A stretch of 64,000 bases of DNA from Candidatus Fraserbacteria bacterium. Its GTDB lineage: Bacteria; Bipolaricaulota; Bipolaricaulia; RBG-16-55-9; JAJCYT01. The notes under the pieces are model-generated. The model was not told where the DNA came from. It ran no database searches and saw nothing but the letters and a program-made list of their open reading frames with translations. Of the stretch, positions 26,715 through 35,800 are shown one piece after another (the stretch's first letter is position 1; every line of letters begins with the position of its first letter). The DNA lies in NCBI GenBank assembly GCA_029262795.1, contig JAJCYT010000023.1, positions 1-64,000 on the forward strand. The letters run 5' to 3'. The position numbers were made by a program, and so were the translations under genes.

Positions 26715-27560
26715 ATGAACACGCATTCGATTTATGACAAATTCGTTTTAAAACACACCCCACCTCCAAGCTCCAAAGCCGACGCCTACTGGTTTGCCTT
26801 TTCCAAAAATCGTCTATTGGTCATGGATAATGAAGACCACATCGACATTCCTAAAGCAAATGCTTTAGAAACCGTTGGCATCCACCCTGTTCGCACTCAA
26901 TATCTGGGCACTTATGAGGATGTTGATTGCTACTCCGCAGAACTTGAAAATGTCGATGCACCCGAAGGTTTTTCTTACATCGATTTAAGAAAAGTGTTTG
27001 AGGCCATTAACGAAGATATGTTCTTGCTGGCAGGTCGCGCCAAACAAATTATGGAGTGGGATCGTGATCATCAAATTTGCAGTCGATGCGGTACGCCCAC
27101 CGAACACAACAGGTTTGATCGCTCTAAAAAATGCCCCAACTGTAAGCTCAGTCAATTTCCAGTGCTGTCACCCGCCGTCATCATGGCCGTGCACAAAGGC
27201 AATGAAATTCTGCTGGCCCAGTCACGGCGCTTTGCCAGTAGCGGATGGTACAGTGTACTGGCCGGTTTTGTAGAGCCTGGCGAAACGCTTGAAGAAGCGG
27301 TGGCACGAGAGGTCATGGAAGAAGTCGGCTTGGAGGTCAAAAACATAACATATTTTAACAGCCAGCCCTGGCCGTTTCCCCACTCACTGATGATTGGCTT
27401 CACCGCCGAGTATGCAGGCGGCGAGATTGTGCTTCAGGATGAAGAAATTAGTGAAGCACAGTGGTTTACCCGCGACACCCTGCCAAAAGTGCCTGGAAAA
27501 ATCAGCATTGCCAGAAAATTGATTGACCACTTCATCAATACCCATCAAGCGTCGAGTTAG
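26715..27560 (+). CDS. nudC: NAD(+)/NADH diphosphatase NudC
   Basis: A 281-residue Nudix hydrolase. It has the NudC zinc ribbon with two Cys pairs (CSRCGTP and CPNCKL, residues about 116-135), a full Nudix box GFVEPGETLEEAVAREVMEEVG, and the NudC-specific SQPWPFPHSLM array just after the box. The enzyme cleaves NADH and NAD to NMN(H) plus AMP and can remove NAD caps from RNA in other bacteria. It ends the operon of GNAT, methyltransferase, phosphatase and RidA genes. The NMN it makes is a potential substrate for the CinA-like/NMNAT fusion encoded divergently at 23003. Confidence 0.94.
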   Translation: MNTHSIYDKFVLKHTPPPSSKADAYWFAFSKNRLLVMDNEDHIDIPKANALETVGIHPVRTQYLGTYEDVDCYSAELENVDAPEGFSYIDLRKVFEAINEDMFLLAGRAKQIMEWDRDHQICSRCGTPTEHNRFDRSKKCPNCKLSQFPVLSPAVIMAVHKGNEILLAQSRRFASSGWYSVLAGFVEPGETLEEAVAREVMEEVGLEVKNITYFNSQPWPFPHSLMIGFTAEYAGGEIVLQDEEISEAQWFTRDTLPKVPGKISIARKLIDHFINTHQASS

Positions 27561-27774
27561 CAAAACATTTTTTCAATCATATTGATTTAAGAGCTGTCAT
27601 CAGGTTGGGACACTGATCAGGTGAATATCATTTCGCCTGATGGTCATGGGCTATTTCATAATCATTGATATCGGTCATTTTGGGTTTGTCTGATACCTGA
27701 TACATTCAAAACGTCGTACTTGTGGTTTAACGCGAGTCGAGAAAGGTGACTCAGGAATTGAACAAGGAGCATCT

Positions 27775-28167
27775 ATGTTTATCAGTTTATTGTTGGTCAC
27801 GTTGTTGATTGCTATGGTGACGTCATTCATCATCGCTATTGCGTTTAATAGGCCTGTTATGATGATCTTAGAACAAATCGTCTCACAAAAGCTAAGTCAA
27901 GCATGGCTTCAATATTTACGATTTGCAATTGTGGTGGTTGGCATATCCAGTGGCGTCCGCGTTTGGGATTTAGAAAAATATATTACACCTGTTGATCAGA
28001 CCAACGATATTGTGGTCCTAAACTCAGATCGTTGGATCCTTGAGATTTATCGTACTGTCATCAGTACTTTGACTGGCATTGCTTGGTTATTGCTTGTGTT
28101 CTTTCTTGTCGGACTCTTGGCGTATGTCTTGACTCGTTTTGCCAAGTCACGAGAAATTTCGCAATAG
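27775..28167 (+). CDS. Small three-helix membrane protein, unknown function
   Basis: A 130-residue integral membrane protein with helices at about residues 3-25, 45-60 and 98-122, and a periplasmic or external loop between the second and third containing VWDLEKYITP. AAGGAG lies five bases before the ATG. I do not recognise the family. The 214-bp stretch upstream has no gene and contains a weak set of AT-rich elements. Downstream lies the promoter region of the 964-residue surface protein. Confidence 0.6.
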   Translation: MFISLLLVTLLIAMVTSFIIAIAFNRPVMMILEQIVSQKLSQAWLQYLRFAIVVVGISSGVRVWDLEKYITPVDQTNDIVVLNSDRWILEIYRTVISTLTGIAWLLLVFFLVGLLAYVLTRFAKSREISQ

Positions 28168-28227
28168 CATTGATGATCAACCTTGATCCTTTAACGAGGC
28201 GCATTCATTTTTCTTCTACTTGTCTCA

Positions 28228-28243
28228 TGTGATTTAAATCACA
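28228..28243. promoter_or_regulatory. CRP-like operator
   Basis: TGTGATTTAAATCACA is a perfect 16-bp palindrome matching the Crp/Fnr consensus TGTGA-N6-TCACA. It is centred about 55 bases before the predicted transcription start of the 964-residue surface-protein gene, a position compatible with activation. The window also encodes a class III cyclase at 53396, but no Crp-type regulator. Confidence 0.6.
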
Positions 28244-28255
28244 CCTTCAAATTCA

Positions 28256-28284
28256 TTGATCTGTTTCAATAAAAGTGCAATAAT
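28256..28284 (+). promoter_or_regulatory. Candidate promoter of the large surface-protein gene
   Basis: TTGATC (28256-28261) and AATAAT (28279-28284) are separated by exactly 17 bp. The GTG start follows about 60 bases downstream. The CRP-like palindrome lies immediately upstream. Confidence 0.45.
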
Positions 28285-28345
28285 GAAATCAACTGAATAG
28301 TTGAACGTACCCAGTAAAAAAGCTTCACAATGAGGTTGGCACATT

Positions 28346-31240
28346 GTGAGAGGTTGGCATTTTTTATTTGTTTTTCTGATCGTCATTCCGTTTCAAAGCG
28401 CCTTTGGTCAGGCGGATGTGCAATTGGCATCGGCCGCAATGAGCGCCATACCTGGGGATGTTGTAACGCTTAGTTTTGAAATCAGAAACCTTTCTGCCAG
28501 CAGTGACACCTTTTCATTTTCCGTAGATACCTCCCAAGGGCTTAGCATTTTAGCACCTCCAACGCCGCTCAATTTAGCTTCTGGAAGCAGTGAAACCGTC
28601 TTTTTAGTGGTGTTTGTCGGCAACAGTGCCCCGGCAGGCGAAGGATCTGTCACATTGAATGTCACTTCTGCCAACAATGGCACCACCACCCAAGCCACAG
28701 CCCCAGTCATGATTAATTCGCAATCTTCATTTCAAGTCAGCCCCGCACCTGGGATTACGGTAGAGCGTGGCGAAACGACCGTTCTCACTTTTCAGGTGAC
28801 CAACACAGGCAATGTGATTGAAAATTTAAACCTTCTGGTTGAAGCTTCCGACGTGCTGTCTGCCACGCTGCTTCAAACCACATTGATGTTATTGCCAGGC
28901 GAGACGGGCCCGGTCGAGGTGGAAATTTCCATTTCCTCGAATGCCAACCCGGGCCCATTCCGCATTACCCTGGTGGTCACATCCACAACCAACAATCAAC
29001 TCATGGCCAGCGCCAACACGGTTATTTCCGTGCTGCCACCTTTCCCTGCCGAAATCAGCAGCAACCTGTTTGCTGAACTGCCTGCCAGTATCGGCGTCAA
29101 TACATCCCAGGAAGAAGACTTGGATTTTCCAGTGCTATCCTGGAACCTGAGTGCCAGTGGCGATCTCACCCCATTTGGGATTGTCGAGCTGAACATATCG
29201 GATTTGCTGGGACAACAGGGGATTGAAACGTTCCAGCTCTCGGTCGAGCGCAACAACTTTGTGGTGTTTATTGGGGATGTATTGAGTACCGCCACCACGT
29301 TAATTTCAACAGACGGGCGGGGCATCACCTTTGCCACATTGGACCCCACCACTGGGGTACAAAACTTTTTGCTGGGCACCACGGTTCAAAACAACAATAA
29401 TTTTCCACAACGATCCATTTTGGAAATTGGCCTGTCGCCCTGTTTGCTGTCCGCAGGATTTGGTCACAATTTGGAAAACGGCAACAACATTGGCAGCATC
29501 AAAGGCGAATGTTCAATGGGCAACAATCTAATCACCTTTGCTGAAGGCGCACAGAGCTTGGGCACAATTGGTGGGCTTTCCGGCACGGCGGCGCGTTTCA
29601 ATGCCTTCTTGGATTTTAACGAATTACAGGCCAGCACAGATTGGACTCAGGCCGGCCTCAACTTCCCAGGCAATAGCAGCGACCGCAAGGAATTTACGTT
29701 TTCGATTGAGTCCAATTTCGACCTGTTCGATTTCAGCCTGTTGTTCCGTAATGCCAACAACAACGTCAGTGGGCAGGCGCCGGAAACACGATTTGAAAAA
29801 ACAGTCAATAGCGTGATGCAATTTACCCCCGACCCACAGCTTCCGGCCCTTACATTTTCAACCTTCATCTTTAATGAACAAACACGCTCAGCCACAATGA
29901 TTGCAGAAACCAGAAACATTTTGACCCAAACCGTCAACGTGCGGCAAACCGTTGGCAGCACGGTTTTTTCGGGGTTTGGTTCATTGAGCTTGGATCATGA
30001 TTTTTTATCGAATCAGAACCTGCAAACGCTTCAATTTGGCACCAATGCCACGCTTGATTTATCAGGCATGGTGGCCATTTTGGGATTGGATTACAGTCAT
30101 GTCGCCGATTTGGACAACAACAACGCATTGATTGATCAGACCACTCAAATTTCAGCCAACCTGTTCCACCCAAACTTTGGTGCCAGCCTCAATCTGACAC
30201 GCACCGAAGACGATACCCAACTGTTTTCCAATCTGGATTTTCAGTTTGGTGACCTCAGCTTCAATACTGGCTACGAACACACATTTGGCACAATCACTTC
30301 ACCGGTTCAATTTAACATTGGGTTTGAGTTGGAGTTTGATTTGCCATTGCCCTTCCTGGTCACAAAGGGTCAGGTTCAGGGCGTCGTCTTCATCGACGAC
30401 AACGGCAATGGACGCCAGGATGAAAACGAAGAAGGCGTTGACAGTTTGATCCTTCGACTCGCCAACGAACGGGTGCGATCCAACACCAGCCTCAAGGGCT
30501 TTTATCGATTCCCGCCATTGACTGCGGGCAGTTACTCATTGGATATTGAAAATCTGCCTTTGACCCTGGCCAGTGCCACACCACTGCCTATGCCTATCAG
30601 TTTGGTTGCAGGTCAGTTGGTGAAATTTGACATTCCATTGGTGCGCGTGGGCGGCATCACCGGCACCGTGTTTGACGATGGCAATGAAAATGAAGTGTTT
30701 GACCCTGAAGAGGTCGGTATCCCTGCGGTGCGTGTGCGTGCGTTTGGACCCAACAACCTCACCCTGGAAACACGAACCAATGACAACGGGGTGTATCAAT
30801 TCGGCAATTTATTGCCTGGCACTTACATCGTCCAGGTGGATGCCATTACGCTGCCCGAAGATTTTGAGTTTACCGGCGACAGCGCCCAAACCATCGACCT
30901 TCAAATGGAACAAGTGGTCACGATCGACTTCGGGGCCACTGAACGCGAAAAAACAATTGTGTTTACCTTTGGTGATCCGATTGCAGACTTTACGTTTGCA
31001 CCCTCTGAACCGGTGGTTGGACAAACAGTGATGTTTGACGCTTCTTTGTCCAGCGACATTGATGGCACTATCAAACGATATCAGTGGGACTTTAATGATG
31101 ACGGTATCTTCGATGCTGAAGGCCTGATGACCACCCATGTGTTCACCCAAGCAGGCCGTGCCCGTGTGACACTATTGATCACCGACAACGGCGATAACAC
31201 CAATGCCATCACCAAAATAATTACTGTGTCTGATGGATAG
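28346..31240 (+). CDS. Large envelope protein: CARDB-like domains, beta-barrel-like middle, two SdrD B-type domains, PKD domain
   Basis: A 964-residue exported protein. A GTG start (AGGTTG seven bases upstream) gives a signal peptide of about 21 residues (WHFLFVFLIVIPFQSAFG). Residues 25-230 form two immunoglobulin-like CARDB/NEW3-type domains. Residues 240-660 are alternating-hydrophobic strands such as NFDLFDFSLLFRNANNN and FGASLNLTRTEDDTQLF, looking like an outer-membrane barrel ending in a FELEFDLPLPF strand. Then come two SdrD B-like domains (VQGVVFIDDNGNGRQDENEEG near 675 and GITGTVFDDGNENEVFDPEE near 769) with calcium-type loops, and a C-terminal PKD domain (DFTFAPSEPVVGQTVMFDAS, near 880). 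Barrel assignment is inference. Confidence 0.75.
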   Translation: MRGWHFLFVFLIVIPFQSAFGQADVQLASAAMSAIPGDVVTLSFEIRNLSASSDTFSFSVDTSQGLSILAPPTPLNLASGSSETVFLVVFVGNSAPAGEGSVTLNVTSANNGTTTQATAPVMINSQSSFQVSPAPGITVERGETTVLTFQVTNTGNVIENLNLLVEASDVLSATLLQTTLMLLPGETGPVEVEISISSNANPGPFRITLVVTSTTNNQLMASANTVISVLPPFPAEISSNLFAELPASIGVNTSQEEDLDFPVLSWNLSASGDLTPFGIVELNISDLLGQQGIETFQLSVERNNFVVFIGDVLSTATTLISTDGRGITFATLDPTTGVQNFLLGTTVQNNNNFPQRSILEIGLSPCLLSAGFGHNLENGNNIGSIKGECSMGNNLITFAEGAQSLGTIGGLSGTAARFNAFLDFNELQASTDWTQAGLNFPGNSSDRKEFTFSIESNFDLFDFSLLFRNANNNVSGQAPETRFEKTVNSVMQFTPDPQLPALTFSTFIFNEQTRSATMIAETRNILTQTVNVRQTVGSTVFSGFGSLSLDHDFLSNQNLQTLQFGTNATLDLSGMVAILGLDYSHVADLDNNNALIDQTTQISANLFHPNFGASLNLTRTEDDTQLFSNLDFQFGDLSFNTGYEHTFGTITSPVQFNIGFELEFDLPLPFLVTKGQVQGVVFIDDNGNGRQDENEEGVDSLILRLANERVRSNTSLKGFYRFPPLTAGSYSLDIENLPLTLASATPLPMPISLVAGQLVKFDIPLVRVGGITGTVFDDGNENEVFDPEEVGIPAVRVRAFGPNNLTLETRTNDNGVYQFGNLLPGTYIVQVDAITLPEDFEFTGDSAQTIDLQMEQVVTIDFGATEREKTIVFTFGDPIADFTFAPSEPVVGQTVMFDASLSSDIDGTIKRYQWDFNDDGIFDAEGLMTTHVFTQAGRARVTLLITDNGDNTNAITKIITVSDG

Positions 31241-31471
31241 TTTTGGGTTGAGTGACCATCTTTGACTTTGACGAACCATGTGACTGGGTTTAGGTTTTTG
31301 GCGATTCTGAATGATTCTATTTCAAGGTTAAGTCAATGGCTAAAGACGTGAGCTTCGACCTGTTTTCACTCTCAAATTTTGAGGTATTGGATTGGATTTC
31401 CCCCGTATCCCTTCTGGAGGGAGGGAGCTTTTTCATCACACCATTTTTTAAAAAATAAAAAATACCCTTTC

Positions 31472-31560
31472 TCAGTCTTAATCGTAGCCCCCTTCCTTAT
31501 CGGGAAGGGCTCCCTTCTTGAAAGGGGGTTGGGGATTAGGGGTTGGGGATTAGGGCTTGG
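31472..31560 (+). repeat. Intergenic palindromic repeat, copy C (expanded)
   Basis: Starts TCAGTCTTAATCGTAGCCCCC like the other copies, but carries an extra CTTCC...GGAAGGG stem of about 25 bp before the usual AAAGGGGGTTGGGGATTAG. The end unit GGTTGGGGATTAGGG is then partly duplicated. Confidence 0.7.
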
Positions 31561-31587
31561 GGACCACTGCTGAAGAGCAGTGGTCCC
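31560..31587 (+). terminator. Perfect 12-bp terminator hairpin
   Basis: GGGACCACTGCT pairs with AGCAGTGGTCCC around a GAAG tetraloop, followed by GTTTTGC. It is the best candidate terminator for the upstream surface-protein transcript, 320 bp past its stop. Confidence 0.65.
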
Positions 31588-31741
31588 GTTTTGCTTGAGC
31601 ATCATAGGAAGAGGTGTTTCAGAGGTGCAAGTTCTAGCTAAGTCCTCGACCTTTGACTTTTTTTCATTTTTCACATTAAAGATTGTTTCAATGTTCTGGC
31701 AGCAAATGGGGTTCAACTGCGAGGTATTCGCTGCCACTTAA

Positions 31742-31773
31742 GCCGCTGTTTTAGAAGTTGACAAAACAGCGGC
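31742..31773 (-). terminator. Hairpin over the end of the metallopeptidase gene
   Basis: GCCGCTGTTTT (31742-31752) pairs perfectly with AAAACAGCGGC (31763-31773). On the minus strand the stem begins before the stop codon and ends after it, so the last codons of the gene are part of the hairpin. Confidence 0.5.
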
Positions 31774-32479
31774 GAAGGCCTTGGTTCAGACCAGCGTCAA
31801 ACGCACTGGAACGCTCATTAGAAGAACCATGCGCACCAGGCGCATACCATGGGGTTTTACCACGATCCCCGATCAGACCAAACAGAGTGACCCCATCATT
31901 GATGTCCTGTTTGTCCCAGAGGATCGAACCTCGTGCTGTTTGGGCGTAAGCGCCTGCCATGCAGTCTGCCTGCAATTCATTCAGAATGGTGATGCGACTG
32001 AATCCCAGATGGGCTTGAATCGCATGGCCCCATTCGTGGGCAATCACAGCCACAGCAGCAAAATTTCCAACTCGTTCCTGAATACGGGTCAGGAAATTGA
32101 TGTCGTAATGAATGCTGTGTGAGCTTCCACAGTAAAAGGCATTATTGGGACGTGTCGGACCGCATGCAGTCTGTATTTCAGAATCATAGCCTGTCACTTC
32201 GGTAGGTTCAAAATAACGCAGTTCCAGTTTTTCGAACTCAGCACGCCAGAATTGATCGAGATCACGAACTGCCAGTTTAATCAGGGTTTTGAGATCCAAC
32301 TGCACTTCATCCAACGCTTCATCCAAGTTGACCTCTGGAGCGATGGGGCGATCTATATCTGGCGCACCGTCATCGATGCCTTGTGCCATGCCACTGACAA
32401 AGAAGGTGAGTATAAAAGCAAACAGCAGTGCAAATTTCAGACCGAAAGAGTGCGCGAGTTTTGTTTGACGATTGATCAT
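31751..32479 (-). CDS. Exported YpfJ-like neutral zinc metallopeptidase
   Basis: A 242-residue protein with a signal peptide (SFGLKFALLFAFILTFFVSG, then MAQG). The catalytic site is HEWGH in VAVIAHEWGHAIQAHLGF near residue 145, with the third ligand Glu in LNELQADCMAGAYA. Three-cysteine positions (CGP, YCGSSHSIHYD, CMAG) follow the family pattern of the YpfJ/putative neutral zinc metallopeptidases. ATG 32479 is chosen because AGGAGG sits seven bases upstream; a TTG two codons earlier is less favourable. It is divergent from the beta-helix protein gene. Confidence 0.85.
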   Translation of the reverse strand: MINRQTKLAHSFGLKFALLFAFILTFFVSGMAQGIDDGAPDIDRPIAPEVNLDEALDEVQLDLKTLIKLAVRDLDQFWRAEFEKLELRYFEPTEVTGYDSEIQTACGPTRPNNAFYCGSSHSIHYDINFLTRIQERVGNFAAVAVIAHEWGHAIQAHLGFSRITILNELQADCMAGAYAQTARGSILWDKQDINDGVTLFGLIGDRGKTPWYAPGAHGSSNERSSAFDAGLNQGLRRCFVNF

Positions 32480-32841
32480 ATTCAATCCTCCTGATTGGGG
32501 GTTTGTCGCCTTACCTTAAATGACCTGAGTTTACGAAGGACCGGTCCTTAGAAAACTTTACTTATGGAGGTGATTTGGACGACCCTTTGAGGCTAAATCA
32601 GCTTTGGGTCAAATCCAATAGTTGTGTGGTCAAAATGCTGGTGAAAAGTGATTCCATCAAGGTCGTCACCGCATGCCTTCCCGGTTCAATGGACAAATGT
32701 ATTTGCCACCATAAAGCGCTTTGGGTACACTATTTCCTTAGGATCATGGAACAAAAGAGAGGGGCTTTTCATGGGCAAAAATCTCGACCATCTGCATCTC
32801 ACTTTTGTTCAAACCAGATTGAAAGTTTTGAAGGATTACTT
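32480..32841. other. Divergent intergenic region with palindromic operator candidate
   Basis: Between the metallopeptidase and beta-helix genes. A perfect 14-bp palindrome AAGGACCGGTCCTT occupies 32536-32549. A very strong ribosome site GGAGGTGA (32566-32573) precedes a TTG at 32575 that opens a long frame continuous with the beta-helix gene, but the 89 residues it would add do not look like a natural N-terminus. A short uORF is described separately. Confidence 0.5.
32536..32549. promoter_or_regulatory. Perfect 14-bp palindrome, possible operator
   Basis: AAGGACCGGTCCTT lies between divergent genes, close to the likely promoters of both. The regulator is unknown. Confidence 0.35.
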
Positions 32842-32845
32842 TTGA
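32771..32845 (+). CDS. Possible 24-residue leader peptide before the beta-helix gene
   Basis: An ATG with GAGGGG six bases upstream opens a 24-codon frame (MGKNLDHLHLTFVQTRLK then VLKDYF). Its TGA stop at 32843-32845 overlaps the TTG start of the beta-helix gene, an arrangement that would couple translation of the two. No homology is claimed. It could equally be chance within a leader. Confidence 0.3.
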   Translation: MGKNLDHLHLTFVQTRLKVLKDYF

Positions 32846-35800
32846 AAAGATTCATTTTTTCTACGTGGATGGCAGTAGCAGTTATTGGTTTTTGTTTATT
32901 AATTTTGAATCAAGTAACTGAAGCCCGAGAAATCCGTATTTTACCTGTCGCAAATGGCATCTCTCCCTTGTGTGTTGGCGCCAACGACAGTGCCTGCGAT
33001 TTGGTGCGCGGCGCTGCTGGATTTCCTTTATTGACCGGACCGGATGCAGGCGTTACGCCTCAACCAGGAGACACATTGGTTTTGGCCCCTGGCATCTATT
33101 TTTTACAAGTAAAAGCAGGTGGTCCTGGACCGGCATCTGATGGCACAGGTCCATTGGTCATTCCTGGCACCATCGGCGCAGGTGCTTGTGCGGGTGCGGT
33201 CAATTGTTTTGGCAGTGTGATGCAGGGGTTGGAAATCCGTTCACGTGATGGTGCCAATGTCACTGTGATTGATGCAACCGCTTTGGCGGGTGGCCTTGCG
33301 CCAGCCGTGATCATTGGGGCCAACAATGTAAGCTTTGGTGGAGACAGTGCAGGCCATGGCCTCACCGTACAAAACTCCCCACGAACAGGCATTCATATTG
33401 GCACCCCTGTTGCCGCACTAAACCCTTATGGCATTGATTTGTCTCCAGGCACTCAGGGCAGAGAAGACATTACGATCCAAAATAATTTTATCCAGAACAA
33501 CGATCCCCTTTTGGTTTTGGCAATCAGCTCTGGAGTTCATGTCGATTACTTTCCACCTTCGGTTGCAAAGTCTGTTGAGAATTTACGCATTCATAACAAC
33601 ATCATGCGGGACAACGGCTTGGGTATTTTAATTGGCCGCCCCTTTGGTTTTCCGCTTGGACCTGGATTTGGTGTAACCAATTTAGGCGGCAATTCAGAAG
33701 ATGAGGGTGTCTTTATTACCAACAACACCATTGATGATAATTTTTCTCATGGTATTAACTTCAGCAATGTCGGCACACAGGAACAAATTGTCGTGCAGAA
33801 CAACTATATTGTTCGCAATGGCGACGATGGCATCAGTTGGACCGCAGTGGTGACAAACATCGAAAACATTTTGATCAAAGGCAACATGATCCGTGAAAAT
33901 GGACATGGATTTGTGCTGACCCCACCCTTTTTAATTGGCTGTGTGCCTGTTTGTGGTGGGATTTCCTTTGGCAACAGCGGTCAAATTGAAGATGTTAAAA
34001 TTGTGGACAACCGCGACCCTGACTTTGAAGAAGGCATTACGGGCAATGCCGGCCCAGGCATTGCATTTATCAGTGTTGCTGCTTTTCCTCAACTTTTCTT
34101 TCCAGGCGCTACAGGCGTTCAGGATATTGATGGACTTGTCATTTCCAATAACGTCATCAATGCCAACGGCAATCCTGCCGCAGTGGCGTTCCCCGCAGCA
34201 GGGCTGGATCGCTTTGTACCTCGCGTGCCCTTTGACGGCATCACCTTTCTAAACAACGGCGATGTTGAAAACCTGTTGATGTATGGCAACAACGTGCGCC
34301 TCAATGCGGGGTCTGGTGTCACCTTTGGTTTGCCTGGCAATGGTGCTGGCCTGCCTGGCGCAACTTATGCGGGTTTTGCTTTGCCTGGCGATTTTGACAA
34401 CAACGTGATTGAACACAACGAATTTTTAAACAATGGCACCGGCGGGACCGTTCCGGGTGGTCCATTTTTCCCGCATGGTGACGGGTTTGCTGTTTTCTCT
34501 CAAAACGATATCAACGACAATTTATTTGATGGCAACATGTCAATAGAAAATTACAACCACGGCATGTTCCTAAGCAGCACAGGCAATGACATTACCAGTA
34601 TTAGATTTTTGAGCAATTATTTAAACAAAAATGGTTTGGGCAATAGAGGCGCATTGGCAGGGTTTCCACCATCAGATGGATTGGAACTCAGCACCTTTGG
34701 TGATATCAGTGATGTCATTTGGGATGGTGGGCAGGCCAGTGACAATGGTGGCTCAGGCATTCACTTTGACGCCAACAACAACACGTTATCCAATGGCGCA
34801 TATGGATTTGGCGGCGGCGTGCCGCCAGCCAATGCGGCCAATGTGCGAATTACCCTGGCCGACATTGACAATATTTTAATTCAAAATGCCATGTTCTTAA
34901 GAAATGGTGCCAGCGCACCCACCGGCTCAGGCAATGGCATTTTGGGCATCTCCGATAAACTCAGCGGCTGGCAGACTTTTAATATTGAAGCCAACCGCAA
35001 TGATGACCACGGCCAACTGTTGACCACCACCGATGATATGAATGATATTCAAGTGAGCGATTCGCAGTTCAACAGAAATGACCGCAATCGTGACAGTGTG
35101 GGATCGGGCTTATTCTTTGACACCACTGAAGACATGAACAACATCAGCGTGAGCAACGTTATTGCCAACGAAAATCACACAGGCATTCGCTTTGATGTGA
35201 AGGGCGAAAATGGCAGAAGCCTCAGCGTAAAAGATTCTGTTGCCAACAGTAATAACGAAAGCGGCATTTTTGCCGATGGTTCAGACGATCTTTCGGATGT
35301 TCTGCTGATCAACAATGTATTGAAATACAACAACACTGGTATCACCTTGAGATCTACAGATCACGGCGACCGGCTTTTGATTGACGGCAACAAAATTGTG
35401 GGTGAAAACGGCTCAGGCATTGGCATTCAACTTCAGGCCATTGGTGTGGCAGTGTTGAATAATTCCATCCGCGACAACGGCGTGGGCATCGCTGCCCATC
35501 GGGCTCAAGACAGCACGATCAACTGCAATAATATTTCTCACAACGAAGATTTTGGCGTGGATGCTCAAGGTCTCAAGCCTGGCGAAAAGCTGGATGTCAC
35601 CGGCAATTGGTGGGGCGAAGCCTCTGGTCCGGATGCAGCCACCAATGTCAACGGCCTGGGCGATCGCGTCACGGCAAAAGTGGATTTTGAACCTTGGCAA
35701 AGTGAACCTTGTGTGGAAACGGATGTTAATTTTCAAATCACCCAGTTTGAAGTTTCACCCAACCCTGTGAATTTGGGCGAAAGTGCAACCATCACTGCAA

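Larger units (their letters stand above)
31241..31750. other. 510-bp gene-less stretch with repeat copy C and hairpins
   Basis: Contains a TCAAATTTTGA palindrome near 31374, a GTATCCCTTCTGGAGGGAGGGAG patch (pairing partly with itself), repeat copy C, a perfect terminator hairpin at 31560 and an AT-rich run near 31650. Short open frames here are not convincing: their codon patterns follow the repeats. Confidence 0.6.

Noticed and set aside
31372-31737. 121-codon minus-strand frame in the gene-less region
   Set aside because: Its sequence is built from the repeat and hairpin DNA.
32575-32841. N-terminal extension of the beta-helix protein from TTG 32575
   Set aside because: The ribosome site is very strong, but the 89 residues precede an obvious signal peptide at 32842 and do not resemble a domain. 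Kept as an alternative only.
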